Numbered from the stretch's first letter, positions 1 through 8,579 are shown. The stretch: DNA of 64,000 nucleotides from CATOSP01 sp034422355 (GCA_034422355.1 DAOUJS010000072.1:1-64000); one strand, 5' to 3'. The notes: generated by a model from the sequence alone, not told the origin. Numbers and translations: made by a program.

Positions 1-43
1 TCTTGCCCTGGTACTCCAGGCCGGAGAACGCCGGCTGGTCCAT
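1..43 (-). CDS. N-terminus of probable IS5-type transposase (runs off window)
   Basis: An ATG at position 43 on the minus strand opens a frame reading MDQPAFSGLEYQGK to the window edge. A GGTGAG ribosome-binding-like stretch lies about 6 nt upstream. The short N-terminal pattern (F-S-x-x-E-Y-x-x-K) resembles the start of IS5-group transposases, but only 14 residues are visible. The assignment rests on that resemblance alone and could be wrong. The gene is divergent from the beta-repeat genes to its right. Confidence 0.35.
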   Translation of the reverse strand, partial: MDQPAFSGLEYQGK

Positions 44-190
44 CTTATCTCACCCTTGACCCAAATCGAGGCTGCCAGCCATACTATGCCACACCAACTC
101 CAACTTGTTCAGAATATCCTTAGCTCCCGGAGGTGGCGCCGCTGCGAATGCACATGCAACCATAAGCCTGGTCACACAGGAGGGCGCCCT

Positions 191-622
191 ATGGAAGGTC
201 TGGTGTTCATTCTCATCGTTCTGGCCGCAGTGGCTGGCGGGTGGTTCTACTTGAAGAAACGTCGGGCGAGTCCTGTCAGCGGAGCCGGTGGACGGAGGGA
301 AGGTCCTCATGCCGTGTCCGGTGCAGACGTTCTTGACAGGACCCGGGGTATTGGAGGGGTCCGGGCCGGCGCATTCAGATTGGTAGACGACAATGGAGAA
401 ACACGGGCATCGGCGGTGATGATCGACGATTCCCCCTACTTCTCGCTGAGCGACCGAAGCGGACATGGCCGGCTGTTCATCACGATAAATCATGAAGAGC
501 AGGCAACGTTGTTCCTAAGAGACGAGAACAGCGAAACCCGGATGGCCGCCCTGGTGGACGCCAACGGCGATGAACCGCTTATTGCCCTTTATGGACAAGA
601 TGGCCAGGACCGGAGATTGTGA
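191..622 (+). CDS. Membrane-anchored beta-repeat protein, first of three tandem paralogs
   Basis: I do not recognise a named function. The start at 191 is chosen because an AGGAGG lies 8 nt upstream; the open frame upstream of it has no ribosome binding site. The 143-residue product begins with one hydrophobic segment (about residues 4-20) followed by a KKR stop-transfer signal, so it is probably a single-pass membrane protein with its C-terminus in the cytoplasm. From about residue 55 it consists of short repeats of the form hydrophobic-x-hydrophobic-x-D-x-x-G-x-x-R (for example FRLVDDNGETR, FLRDENSETR, ALYGQDGQDR). These suggest stacked beta-hairpins. The next two genes carry the same repeats without the membrane anchor. 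Confidence 0.7.
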   Translation: MEGLVFILIVLAAVAGGWFYLKKRRASPVSGAGGRREGPHAVSGADVLDRTRGIGGVRAGAFRLVDDNGETRASAVMIDDSPYFSLSDRSGHGRLFITINHEEQATLFLRDENSETRMAALVDANGDEPLIALYGQDGQDRRL

Positions 623-768
623 CGGCAAGGCGTTGCCGGCATGACCGGCTGGCCCGCGGCGCCCATGCCGCGCGGAACGGGGACGCGACGAACTTGTGAA
701 GCGACGGCCAAGATGTCAGGAGGCCGTCCCCCGCATTTGAGGTGGCCCACGTTGAGAAAGGAGTGGTT

Positions 769-1119
769 ATGGCCGGAGGAAGACAACCCTTTTCGGTGGT
801 CCGCTCCTGGTTGTTCGACCTGGTGGACGAGAGCGGCCGTCCACGGTTCAAATGGCTGGCCGGGGGCCTGGTGGAAGGAATGACTCGCGATGGGCCTTCC
901 CTTGAGTTGATTGACCGGAACGGTGCCCGCCGAGTACGCCTCAGCATCAATAGGTCCAACCAGCCAGAGCTATACATCGACCGTGGGCCCGGGGAAGATA
1001 GCGAATACAGGAGCATACTTGCCTCGTTGGAAGCAGACGGAACACCCTACGTTCGCATATACAACCGGGCCAGGGAATTTAGAGAAATCAGGCCTCCCAA
1101 CGGTCAAGAGCTGCACTGA
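769..1119 (+). CDS. Beta-repeat protein, second of three tandem paralogs
   Basis: Function unknown. The ATG at 769 has AAAGGAG 6 nt upstream and is preferred over an in-frame GTG at 742. The 116-residue product has no signal peptide or membrane segment. It repeats the motif FDLVDESGRPRFKW, LELIDRNGARRVRL, LYIDRG and VRIYNRAREFR, the same alternating hydrophobic pattern with D-x-x-G-x-x-R turns as its two neighbours. The shared architecture and tandem order point to local gene duplication. It is probably soluble and might associate with the membrane-anchored paralog at 191-622; that is inference. Confidence 0.65.
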   Translation: MAGGRQPFSVVRSWLFDLVDESGRPRFKWLAGGLVEGMTRDGPSLELIDRNGARRVRLSINRSNQPELYIDRGPGEDSEYRSILASLEADGTPYVRIYNRAREFREIRPPNGQELH

Positions 1120-1252
1120 TGCCGAGGAGACCGGTTGTGCGGTCCCTGGCAGAATGGCTGCGAGGGGCTCATAACCCCGCCGGTGGACCGGGGCAGGGAT
1201 CACAGGCCAACCCTCACCTTCAGCGGTACAGGTGTTGCGACAGGAGATTCCC

Positions 1253-1564
1253 GTGACTGAGATCAACCCGAATCCCAACGAGGAACTCGAACTTCAGGAA
1301 CTTGAAGCGAGGTTGTTCCAACTGGTGGGCAGGCAGGGAGAGGTGCAGGGCGAGTGGAAAATTGTGGACGGAAACCCGTGCCTCACCATGCTGGACTTGA
1401 ACGGCCGGGTCCGGATGCAGTTGGATTTATCGGAGTCAGAGCGTCCCCGGATAACGATGTACGACGAGGACGGCAGACCTCGTCTGATGGCGCTCCTGAG
1501 TGAAGAGGATGAATCGCCGGAGATAGCCTTTTTCGACCAGAACGGCGAAGTAACGCTGCTCTAA
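1253..1564 (+). CDS. Beta-repeat protein, third of three tandem paralogs
   Basis: Function unknown. I choose the GTG at 1253, which has CAGGAG 7 nt upstream; the frame is open to a GTG at 1232 that has no ribosome binding site. The product (103 residues) starts with an acidic, helix-prone segment rich in Glu. It then gives four repeats, LFQLVGRQGEVQ, LTMLDLNGRVRMQ, ITMYDEDGRPRLMA and IAFFDQNGEV, the clearest copies of the D-x-x-G-x-x-R unit in the three-gene set. No catalytic motif is visible. The 188 bp after it hold no recognisable gene. Confidence 0.65.
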   Translation: MTEINPNPNEELELQELEARLFQLVGRQGEVQGEWKIVDGNPCLTMLDLNGRVRMQLDLSESERPRITMYDEDGRPRLMALLSEEDESPEIAFFDQNGEVTLL

Positions 1565-1752
1565 ACTAAAGCCAGGGTGAAATGTACATATCGCTAGACC
1601 GCACCGTCGGTGGCCACCCAGTTGGAGCTTAAGGGTGATATGAGGCGCTGTAGAGTCCTTTCGGTCGTTTTCAAGACCCCAGAAAATGCACATCCCACCT
1701 TAGATATTGGTTTAGTGCCCGTGGCAATCTGAGTCACAAGGAGGCACCCGTT

Positions 1753-4035
1753 TTGAAGAACTTACTTGTTGCCCTACTCATAGGACTTCTGCTGCTCGGA
1801 TGTAGTTCTCCACCTCCCACACCCAACGTCGAGGCCACAGTAAGAGCTTTACTTCCCACCGAGATACCAACGGCCACGCCGGACATAGACGCGACGGTTG
1901 AGAGTCGAATTGCAACGACCACAGCCCAATCGACAATAGCCGTCCCCGTTTTGTCTCCGGCCCCGACCGACGCTCCAGAATTTACTCAGACGCCATCCCC
2001 AGAACCAACGTCGACGACGGCATTCACCGCTACTCCCGATCCTACTTCTACCCCCACAGCCACGCCGAGGCCAACTCCTACTGCCACATCAGGATCATCT
2101 AATGGGAAACCTGGGTTTATGCCACCGTTCGTAACCACACTCTCGCCATCTTCAGTGCACATACCGACTCCTACTCCCGCACCTACATCTACTCCAATGC
2201 CTACACCCACGCCCAGTCCGACACTAACGCCTACTCCAACACCTACCCCGAGACCCACCCAGAGGCCCACCGCGACTCCAGTCCCTCGACCAGTCCCGAC
2301 TTGGAATATCCCTTCCATCAACGCGGAGGTTACATCCATACGATTCTACGAGCAGGGATGGAGTCTCGACAATTATTACAGCCGAGTGTACCGGTCGACC
2401 TTTCCACGCCATGCGACTAGGTATGTATCTTGGGAGATGTTTCTAACGCATCCGGCTCCCAACCAACAAACCGATTATGTGATTGAAGCTAAGTGGTATG
2501 GCCCGAGGGGAATACTATTCGAATCTGACACCACAGAGGCGCATGTTGAAGAAGGCAGAACCTACAGTAGTCGGAGCGACGGACGGGGATGGAGAACTCC
2601 CAGCCAGTGGCGGATCGGCTCTTATCGGGTGGACCTGCACGTCAATGGCCGGGTCGTTGCCTCCAAGGAGTTCGACGTAGTCGATGAGCCACTATCCCGC
2701 AGCAGCGAATTTCAGAAAATGAGGAATACGCTTCCGTGGGCAGCGGATCCCATGTCTCCAGAGGAGTCTGTCGATCTCATATCTTTGTCTACTATATCGA
2801 GCAAAGATCACGAATTAGCCCGGCGGATCAGCCTATTCCCTTGGGTGCAGTCTGGCCCCACGGAGGATAACCGAGCCGCTTTGCAGCTCTTGGCGGTTGT
2901 GTCCGAGAAGGACGTGAGACTGGCCAGGAGGATTGCCGAATTCGAGTGGATATCCGATGGGATAACATCGCATGAACGGCAGGCAGTGTGGGGGCTGAGC
3001 GTCGTTATGGACTCAGACCCCGAACTGGCTGAGCTTCTGATCATGTCCCCGTTCCTAGAGGGTCAATTTCAGATGAGGAACTCGTCTGCCCTTCGCGCAA
3101 TGGGGCGTCTCCTACATAGGTATCCAACCCTGTATTCAAGCATACTCAGCCAGGGTTGGTTCAAGGATGGGATAAGTAGCGAAGAAGCCGCCCTCCTTAC
3201 TGCTTTTGACCGGGATGGTCGATTCTTTTCTCCTACCAACTTCCGAGGGATAATCGAGAGGAATAAGCTGGAATCCGTTTCCATAACTCTCCCGCTTCGT
3301 GGTGAGATTACCGCAACCGGAGTGTCGCACTCTCAGGGAGACGTGCGCACCGATGTGATCGAAGTCATTGGGGAGGCGGCGGCGGAGGTCGAGGCGTTCA
3401 TGGACGTTCCACTGCCGGTAGATGATCTGGTACTGATCTTCGCCGGATGCGCTGACCTACCGTATAACGAGGGTTGCGGATTCTGGGGAGTTAACAGTCA
3501 TAGTTACATAGTCGTCGACCCACGCCTGGCTATAGGCGACGCACGAAGATCGCTGATAGGGGTCATTACCTTCTATTATTGGCGGTCGTCCTCGAACGTC
3601 CCCAGATGGTTTCATAGTGGAGTGGCGGAATTCATTAAACTGTATGTAGAAGACCGCCTGTTTGAGAACCCTCTGAATTGGGACCTGGGGACCCGCATAC
3701 GTCAGAACGTCGATTTCTGTCGAGCAAAAGGCATAGAAGACGTACAAGACCTGTTGAGGATCGAGGAGCGATATACCCCATCGGAGTTACGTGATCTGGA
3801 GCTTCACTACTGCTTTGACATCATGGGAAGGTCCATGATATTCGAACTGTATCAGGCCATCGGAGAAAACGCCGTACGCGCCGCGCTTCGGGAAATCTAT
3901 GAGGCTGCTCAAGGTCTGGAAGAGGGGGAATTGACAGAAGAGCAGATCTATCAGACGTTTCGTCGACACTCCTCATCTGCGGCTGACTTGGATCAAGTCT
4001 ACCGCAAATGGCATGGTGGAGACTTCGTCAGATAA
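1753..4035 (+). CDS. Lipoprotein with TPT-rich linker, helical repeats and degenerate peptidase-MA-like domain
   Basis: The TTG start has AAGGAGG 8 nt upstream. Residues 1-17 form a lipoprotein signal ending in the lipobox LLGC, so the protein is probably anchored outside the membrane by Cys17. A long Thr/Pro linker follows (about residues 50-185), then a beta-sandwich-like part, then helical repeats (units such as LARRISLFPWVQSG and LARRIAEFEWISDG). The C-terminal domain resembles gluzincin peptidases of Chloroflexota lipoproteins, with YYW followed by F-H-S-G-V-A-E-F. The expected HExxH is replaced by G-V-I-T-F just before YYW, so it is probably not a protease. Base composition is lower in GC than its neighbours. 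Confidence 0.75.
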   Translation: MKNLLVALLIGLLLLGCSSPPPTPNVEATVRALLPTEIPTATPDIDATVESRIATTTAQSTIAVPVLSPAPTDAPEFTQTPSPEPTSTTAFTATPDPTSTPTATPRPTPTATSGSSNGKPGFMPPFVTTLSPSSVHIPTPTPAPTSTPMPTPTPSPTLTPTPTPTPRPTQRPTATPVPRPVPTWNIPSINAEVTSIRFYEQGWSLDNYYSRVYRSTFPRHATRYVSWEMFLTHPAPNQQTDYVIEAKWYGPRGILFESDTTEAHVEEGRTYSSRSDGRGWRTPSQWRIGSYRVDLHVNGRVVASKEFDVVDEPLSRSSEFQKMRNTLPWAADPMSPEESVDLISLSTISSKDHELARRISLFPWVQSGPTEDNRAALQLLAVVSEKDVRLARRIAEFEWISDGITSHERQAVWGLSVVMDSDPELAELLIMSPFLEGQFQMRNSSALRAMGRLLHRYPTLYSSILSQGWFKDGISSEEAALLTAFDRDGRFFSPTNFRGIIERNKLESVSITLPLRGEITATGVSHSQGDVRTDVIEVIGEAAAEVEAFMDVPLPVDDLVLIFAGCADLPYNEGCGFWGVNSHSYIVVDPRLAIGDARRSLIGVITFYYWRSSSNVPRWFHSGVAEFIKLYVEDRLFENPLNWDLGTRIRQNVDFCRAKGIEDVQDLLRIEERYTPSELRDLELHYCFDIMGRSMIFELYQAIGENAVRAALREIYEAAQGLEEGELTEEQIYQTFRRHSSSAADLDQVYRKWHGGDFVR

Positions 4036-4060
4036 CTGTTACGAACCTCATCTCGCATTT

Positions 4061-4261
4061 ATGACCCCGCCTGCAGAGAGCAAATTGGCGGTGTTGGCCC
4101 GGCAGTGCCTGGACCGCCGGATTCCCAGCCGGGACGTCCTGAAACACGAAACCGGAGCCTGGCAAGGACAGCGAAACCGCGATGACATTCAGGCCCAGTG
4201 GCGCTTCACCACTGGGGACGCCCGAATCAAGCTCAAGTCCCTATACCCATCAATACAATAG
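4061..4261 (+). pseudogene. IS630-family transposase, C-terminal remnant
   Basis: This frame encodes a tail typical of IS630-group transposases: an L-x-R-Q-C-L-D-R-R-I-P stretch, then WRFTTGDARIKLKSLYPSIQ at the stop. The preceding catalytic DDE region is absent, and the start of the match (PPAESKLAVL) is already divergent from the usual G-S-W-L-N-x-x-E. The open frame begins inside the 3' end of the lipoprotein gene, so it is a decayed fragment rather than an expressed gene. The call rests on my memory of the family's C-terminus. Confidence 0.7.
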
Positions 4262-4271
4262 TTGCAGACTA

Positions 4272-4424
4272 CTAGTATTACAACGACGCTTCATCATTTT
4301 CGTCCATTCTGATCCTGAATTTGCATTTAGGAAAGCATGTCCGCAAAGCTGTCAAACCCGCAGACAGCCCGTCCCAGAAAGGTGTTCAAAGGTCGTTACT
4401 TGCCATCCGTCGTTGTAATACTAG
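4272..4424. repeat. 17-bp perfect inverted repeat flanking ~120 bp (MITE-like or IS end)
   Basis: CTAGTATTACAACGACG at 4272-4288 is the exact reverse complement of 4408-4424. The symmetry continues imperfectly outward (TTGCA on both sides). The enclosed 119 bp have no convincing gene. The repeat begins 10 bp after the stop of the IS630 remnant. It may be the ends of a small non-autonomous element or of the old insertion sequence. The remaining bases to 4586 hold nothing that I recognise. Confidence 0.6.
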
Positions 4425-4586
4425 CCTTGCAATACAAGGGAAATACCGGACAGCCGGATTACGACATTCTCAACAGTAACGACAATATTCGCACTCCACT
4501 TCTGGCACTCATGAGTTTCGCAATTTTCTCAAGCAGCAAGGCTCACAGGGGGCAACCTGGCCCCCGGGGAATCCGGTGACACCGGA

Positions 4587-5426
4587 TCAATCGGCTATCT
4601 CCAGACCGCAATAGGGGCACGTTCTGGGCAATCCCCGGCGGTGCTGTACTTCTTCGCTCCGGTCCTGCTGGGCATTTTCGCTCTCGCGTTGCTGCACCTG
4701 TTCCAGGAACCCGGACCCAAGGATACCTGCCGGGAGGGCAAAGATGCCTATTCCCAGGACTGCTATGACACCGGCCAGCAGCCGGCCTTGGATTGTTACC
4801 GGGAAGACATCGCCGTACCCCACGGTAGTCAGGGTGACTATTGTCCACCACATGGTAGCCGGAATGCTGGAGAATGCTTCGGGCTGGACTAGCCTCTCGG
4901 CGAAATACATCAGGCTGGAGGCCAGCACCAGCAGCACGCCCAGCACTATGGTGACCGTAAAAATGTCATGCCGCCTGGCGTGGAGAACGTCGCCCAGCGT
5001 GCGCAGACCAACGAAGTAACGGCTCAGCCGGGCAGCCCTGGCCACCAGCCGTACCACCCGGAGCGGTCGCAGGTCCAGTCCGACCAGTAGCAGCAGAGAG
5101 GGCAGTATTGCCAACAGGTCGAGCAACTGGATGGGCGACAGGATGAATCTGATGCGGCTGCGCACCGGGTGAGTGTAGCTGGGGTCTTCGGCATACGACC
5201 AAACACGCAGGATGTATTCGATAGTGAAGACACCCACCGACGCCGATTCAAAGATGATGAAGACCTGGGGAGCGGCCTGGTTGATGTTTTCCACCGAGGC
5301 CAGTATGAGGGCCACGACGTTCGCGCAAATCAGGAATATGATGAAAATGTCCCAGGCCCGGCTGACGCGGTCTCCAGGCATGGCGAGTTCGAGAATTTCG
5401 TAGACACGCCGCCTGACTCCAGGCAT
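4587..5426 (-). CDS. Voltage-gated potassium channel (KvAP/Kch-type)
   Basis: The product carries potassium ions across the cytoplasmic membrane. It has six predicted membrane segments. The fourth is an arginine-rich voltage sensor (about residues 121-137, R-x-x-R-x-x-R-x-x-x-R pattern), and the pore loop carries the selectivity filter TVGYGD (about residues 202-207). The length of 279-280 residues fits prokaryotic Kv channels. The cytoplasmic tail ends in CPYCG, half of a zinc ribbon, which could bind metal between subunits. A GTG (5429) sits directly before the ATG (5426). The start overlaps the stop of the upstream gene (TGATG), so the two are probably translationally coupled. Confidence 0.85.
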   Translation of the reverse strand: MPGVRRRVYEILELAMPGDRVSRAWDIFIIFLICANVVALILASVENINQAAPQVFIIFESASVGVFTIEYILRVWSYAEDPSYTHPVRSRIRFILSPIQLLDLLAILPSLLLLVGLDLRPLRVVRLVARAARLSRYFVGLRTLGDVLHARRHDIFTVTIVLGVLLVLASSLMYFAERLVQPEAFSSIPATMWWTIVTLTTVGYGDVFPVTIQGRLLAGVIAVLGIGIFALPAGILGSGFLEQVQQRESENAQQDRSEEVQHRRGLPRTCPYCGLEIAD

Positions 5427-6559
5427 CACATGCCGCCGCGCAGTTCGGTGGAGGAGATGTCGTTGCGGAAGGCCGCCTCCGGGAGCTCCTGGAACAATGG
5501 ACTGAACCCACCGGGTACGGGAACATCAGCGAGGGTCCGGAATGCTTCCCCGTCCTTGCGTCCAGCCACCAGGAACCGGCCGCCGCCAGCCCAGATCTCC
5601 GCCAGCGCGGTCAGCATGGCCGTCTCGTCGTTGCCATAGTAGCGGGGCGCTACCAGCCTGACCGCGGTGTCCCAACCGATTACAAATGGGCAACGGGGGA
5701 ACAGGGCGGACTTCTTATGGAAGGTCTCGGCGCGTGTGAGCACTACAGTCCCTGTTCCGGCGAACTGCCCCAGCCGCCGCTCAACTTCTTCACGTTCCAG
5801 AGGCGGCTTGTCTACGTTTACCACTGATAGTTCGTAGAAAACATCCAGGCCCAAGATGCCCGAGGCGGCGCGGGTCAACTGGCGGTGCCCCTCGTGTACG
5901 GGACGGAAAGACCCAGGCAGCAATGCGGCCTGCACTGGTTCATCAACCGCCATCCTGCCGCCAGGGTAGACCGTAACGCTGCCGGCGTCGCCGGACAACA
6001 GGCGGGACAAAGGGTCGGGATGCGTCCGGCGTTCCACTTCGAGCTTGTCTCCGCTGGTCAAGCCGAGTTCCAGGTCGGGTTCGATTCCGCACGCCTCGGC
6101 CAGAGCCTGCAAGACGAGCAGGCTCACCAACTCCTCTTCTCCGGCCCGGTCACGAAGCCCCTTGTCGAGCAGCAGGGAGTAGGTAGAGACTCTTTCGTCG
6201 TCCCAGGTGGCGATGTGAGCACGATGGTCGCCGCGCTTGGTGCGGTCGGTTGCGATGGTTGCGGTGCATCCCAGACCCAGGACCGGGGGAGCGCCTTCAC
6301 GCAGCCGCAGGGAACGGCGGTAGGTCGCCGCTGCAATGTCGCGCGCGGTCTCTGTGGAGACGAATTGGCCGGGTTCGTGTCCCACCAGTTCAATCATTGA
6401 ACGGGGTCCGTAGGGAACGACCACTTCCAGCAAAGTGCGGGACGCACCGGCAACGCCCAGCAGCCAGGCTGTGGCCTGGCTGCCCGCGCCGGAGACAGCT
6501 AAAACGGTCTGCTGGGGCGAGTCGTGGATCCTCTGTATCAATGCCTGTATATCGTTCAT
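5426..6559 (-). CDS. CinA/PncC-like domain fused to NadD-like nucleotidyltransferase
   Basis: The N-terminal half (about residues 10-165) resembles the CinA C-terminal/PncC fold, the NMN deamidase family (SGAGSQATAWLLG, then GLGCTA). The C-terminal half has the nucleotidyltransferase signature G-S-F-R-P-V-H-E-G-H and the late I-S-S-T-E-L-R motif. Together they suggest pyridine-nucleotide salvage: NMN deamidation followed by adenylylation. That is inference from the domain pair, and substrates are not shown by sequence. I choose the ATG at 6559 because the open frame upstream would overlap the flavin reductase gene, which ends at 6600. It is upstream of and overlaps the channel gene. Confidence 0.7.
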   Translation of the reverse strand: MNDIQALIQRIHDSPQQTVLAVSGAGSQATAWLLGVAGASRTLLEVVVPYGPRSMIELVGHEPGQFVSTETARDIAAATYRRSLRLREGAPPVLGLGCTATIATDRTKRGDHRAHIATWDDERVSTYSLLLDKGLRDRAGEEELVSLLVLQALAEACGIEPDLELGLTSGDKLEVERRTHPDPLSRLLSGDAGSVTVYPGGRMAVDEPVQAALLPGSFRPVHEGHRQLTRAASGILGLDVFYELSVVNVDKPPLEREEVERRLGQFAGTGTVVLTRAETFHKKSALFPRCPFVIGWDTAVRLVAPRYYGNDETAMLTALAEIWAGGGRFLVAGRKDGEAFRTLADVPVPGGFSPLFQELPEAAFRNDISSTELRGGM

Positions 6560-6599
6560 CGCACAATCCAGACCGCTGTATTGGACATAAAGCTGCTTA

Positions 6600-7178
6600 T
6601 CAAGGGGACGTCCAAGGCGTTGGGTCAATCTCCCCCATGCGTGTCCGGGAAACCTCGATCTCCCCGGCAATCTTGCGGTCCCATTCCCGGTTCCACTCGT
6701 CAGGGATCATCCGACGGGCGTCCCGCCACCACAGGGGGCCGTCATCACCCAACACATCACCCGCCACCACGTCAGCCAGGAAGCAGGTCATGTCTCCTCC
6801 GTCCATGGCGTTGACCACCCGGCAGTCCAGGTATCCCCAGGACTCATCCAGGACCGGGCAGCCGGTGGCTTCCGTATGTATCCTGACACCCTCCAGCTTG
6901 TCCTGGTCTCTGCCGGAGACCAGGCCGAAGTCCTTGATGAGGTGGAGTTGGTCGGTGCGAAGAAAATTCAGCGCCAATGCACCGCTGGAGTAGATGAGGA
7001 GGTGGCTGAAATTTGTCTTGTATATCTGAACGACCACCCGGGGCATGTCAGGGACGATGGACGCCGCCGCGATGGCCACGGCTATCTGGACGTTGGCCTT
7101 GCCCTGCCATTGGCTGGTAACGGCTGCCAGGGGTGACCAGAGCCGTCCCATCACCGGGGCGATGCGCGCGTATTCCAT
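6600..7178 (-). CDS. Flavin reductase-like, FMN-binding split-barrel protein
   Basis: The 192-residue product resembles flavoredoxin and flavin reductase domain proteins. The N-terminus (R-L-W-S-P-L-A-A-V-T-S, then A-I-A-A-A-S-I-V-P-D-M-P-R-V) matches the substrate and FMN-binding strands, and residues SGALALNFL match the family's conserved S-G-x-F-x-x-N. It probably reduces flavin or another small electron acceptor with NAD(P)H. The open frame extends to 7325, but its extra N-terminus is not family-like, so I prefer the ATG at 7178. It lies 40 bp upstream of the PncC-like gene in the same direction. Confidence 0.65.
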   Translation of the reverse strand: MEYARIAPVMGRLWSPLAAVTSQWQGKANVQIAVAIAAASIVPDMPRVVVQIYKTNFSHLLIYSSGALALNFLRTDQLHLIKDFGLVSGRDQDKLEGVRIHTEATGCPVLDESWGYLDCRVVNAMDGGDMTCFLADVVAGDVLGDDGPLWWRDARRMIPDEWNREWDRKIAGEIEVSRTRMGEIDPTPWTSP

Positions 7179-7328
7179 TCTGAAACCGACCAACCTGAGC
7201 ACAGAGATGCGTATTGGCCCGGCGACCGTAGACCAACGGGAGTGTAGCACCGCAAGGACGGGACGGTCTAGGCGGGTATTGGCCCACAGCCATTCAGTTG
7301 ACCGTGACTGATAACGGCCGGGCAACGG

Positions 7329-8354
7329 TTACCAACGGGGAGAGTGGTCCTCGACCTGATTGTGAGTCAGGCGGAGTTGGTTGCCGCCGTCCGAGTCCAT
7401 CACGAATATCTCTCCAGTTCCGTACACACGGGACACGAAGGCTATTCTCTTGCCGTCGCGGGACCACACGGGGGAGAAATCGTCAGACTCGTTGCTGGTC
7501 AACCGGCGCGGCTCGGAGCCGTCCGGTCTCATCGTGTATATCTCGGCGGAGCCGTCACGGTGGGACACAAAGACGATGGACTTGCCGCTGGGGGACCACA
7601 ATGGAGAGCGGTCGGCCATGCGGTTATCGGTCAACCGGGTAATCTCGGGCGTATCGTACCACGTCCCGCCCTTCGGCCTGGAGGCTACGAAAATCTCAGC
7701 GCTGTCCTCGCTGCCGCGCACGAAAGCTATGGTGTTGCCATTGGGAGACCATGACGGTCCGGTATCGTCGCCGTCGGTCAGCCGGACCAGGTTGACCCCG
7801 TCAGGGTTCCTGAGCCATAAGCCCTGCTCCGACTCGTCCCCGAGACTATAGAACACCAGCCAGTCACCGTCCGGTGACCACCCCCCCATACGCTCGTGGG
7901 TATGGTTGGTGGTAACCCGAGTGGGGTTGGAGCCGTCGGCGTCCATCATGTAGATTTCCGGTTGGGCATCGCGATTTGATACAAACGCCAGACGGGAGCC
8001 GTCGGGAGACCACCTGGGAGCCACGTCATCTCCCGCGCTGTTGGTCAGCCTGGTGACGAATTCGCCTTTCGTGTCGGCGGCCATTATTTCCAAATCGCCG
8101 GTCTGGCCGGATACGAAGACCACCTGCTTCCGGTCGGGCGACCACCTGGGGTCGGAGTCCTCTCCGGCGCTGCTGGTCAAGGAGAGAGCGTTGCGGGCGC
8201 CGGTATCCAGCAAGGCCAGTTCCGAGCCGGCTCCCAGGTCAGAGACGTAAGCCAGTTTTGGGTCTCCACCAAGGGAACACCCGGATAACAGGAAAATTGA
8301 GATAGCTGCCGCCAGGACCAGGTTGAGACTGCCCGTGTGTCGTAAAACGTTCAT
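7329..8354 (-). CDS. TolB-like beta-propeller lipoprotein
   Basis: The ATG at 8354 begins a lipoprotein signal ending in LSGC (Cys about residue 23), so the mature protein is probably lipid-anchored on the outer face of the membrane. The rest is a WD40-like/PD40 beta propeller. Six W-S-P-(D/N/S)-G-x-x-(I/L/V)-x-F-V-S units are visible, and the C-terminus ends abruptly at SPRW. The first strand of the mature protein (KLAYVSD) would complete that last blade, giving a Velcro-closed propeller of about seven blades. No enzymatic motif is present. The likely role is periplasmic or cell-surface binding. It is transcribed away from the amidohydrolase gene. Confidence 0.75.
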   Translation of the reverse strand: MNVLRHTGSLNLVLAAAISIFLLSGCSLGGDPKLAYVSDLGAGSELALLDTGARNALSLTSSAGEDSDPRWSPDRKQVVFVSGQTGDLEIMAADTKGEFVTRLTNSAGDDVAPRWSPDGSRLAFVSNRDAQPEIYMMDADGSNPTRVTTNHTHERMGGWSPDGDWLVFYSLGDESEQGLWLRNPDGVNLVRLTDGDDTGPSWSPNGNTIAFVRGSEDSAEIFVASRPKGGTWYDTPEITRLTDNRMADRSPLWSPSGKSIVFVSHRDGSAEIYTMRPDGSEPRRLTSNESDDFSPVWSRDGKRIAFVSRVYGTGEIFVMDSDGGNQLRLTHNQVEDHSPRW

Positions 8355-8550
8355 TCGGCGGCCACCTAAACTTGGACCCCGATTGGGGCCAGGAGTAACG
8401 ATATATGCTGGAGAATGTTCTATTTCTAAAATTATACCCAAATCACCGGCTATCCTGTAATCAAAGAGGCACGGCTTTTCCGGGAAGTATGCGCTTAATG
8501 GGGCTTAGCACAGCACGGAGGGACGGTTACCGTTACCTTGACCCGTTATC

Positions 8551-8579
8551 TTGACAATGAAATGGGGGTAACTTAGCAT
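8551..8579 (+). promoter_or_regulatory. Sigma70-type promoter for the amidohydrolase gene
   Basis: TTGACA at 8551-8556 is followed after exactly 17 nt by TAGCAT at 8574-8579 (four of six consensus positions). It lies about 105 bp upstream of the ATG at 8684, in the 329-bp gap between two divergent genes. The rest of that gap shows no gene. Confidence 0.5.

Noticed and set aside
2041..2300. Low-complexity ACTCCTACTCC-like repeats as a CRISPR or microsatellite element
   Set aside because: They encode the Thr/Pro linker of the lipoprotein in frame and have no fixed spacer-repeat structure.
4337..4579. 80-residue plus-strand frame in the gap before the channel gene
   Set aside because: No ribosome binding site, no family likeness, and it spans one arm of the inverted repeat.
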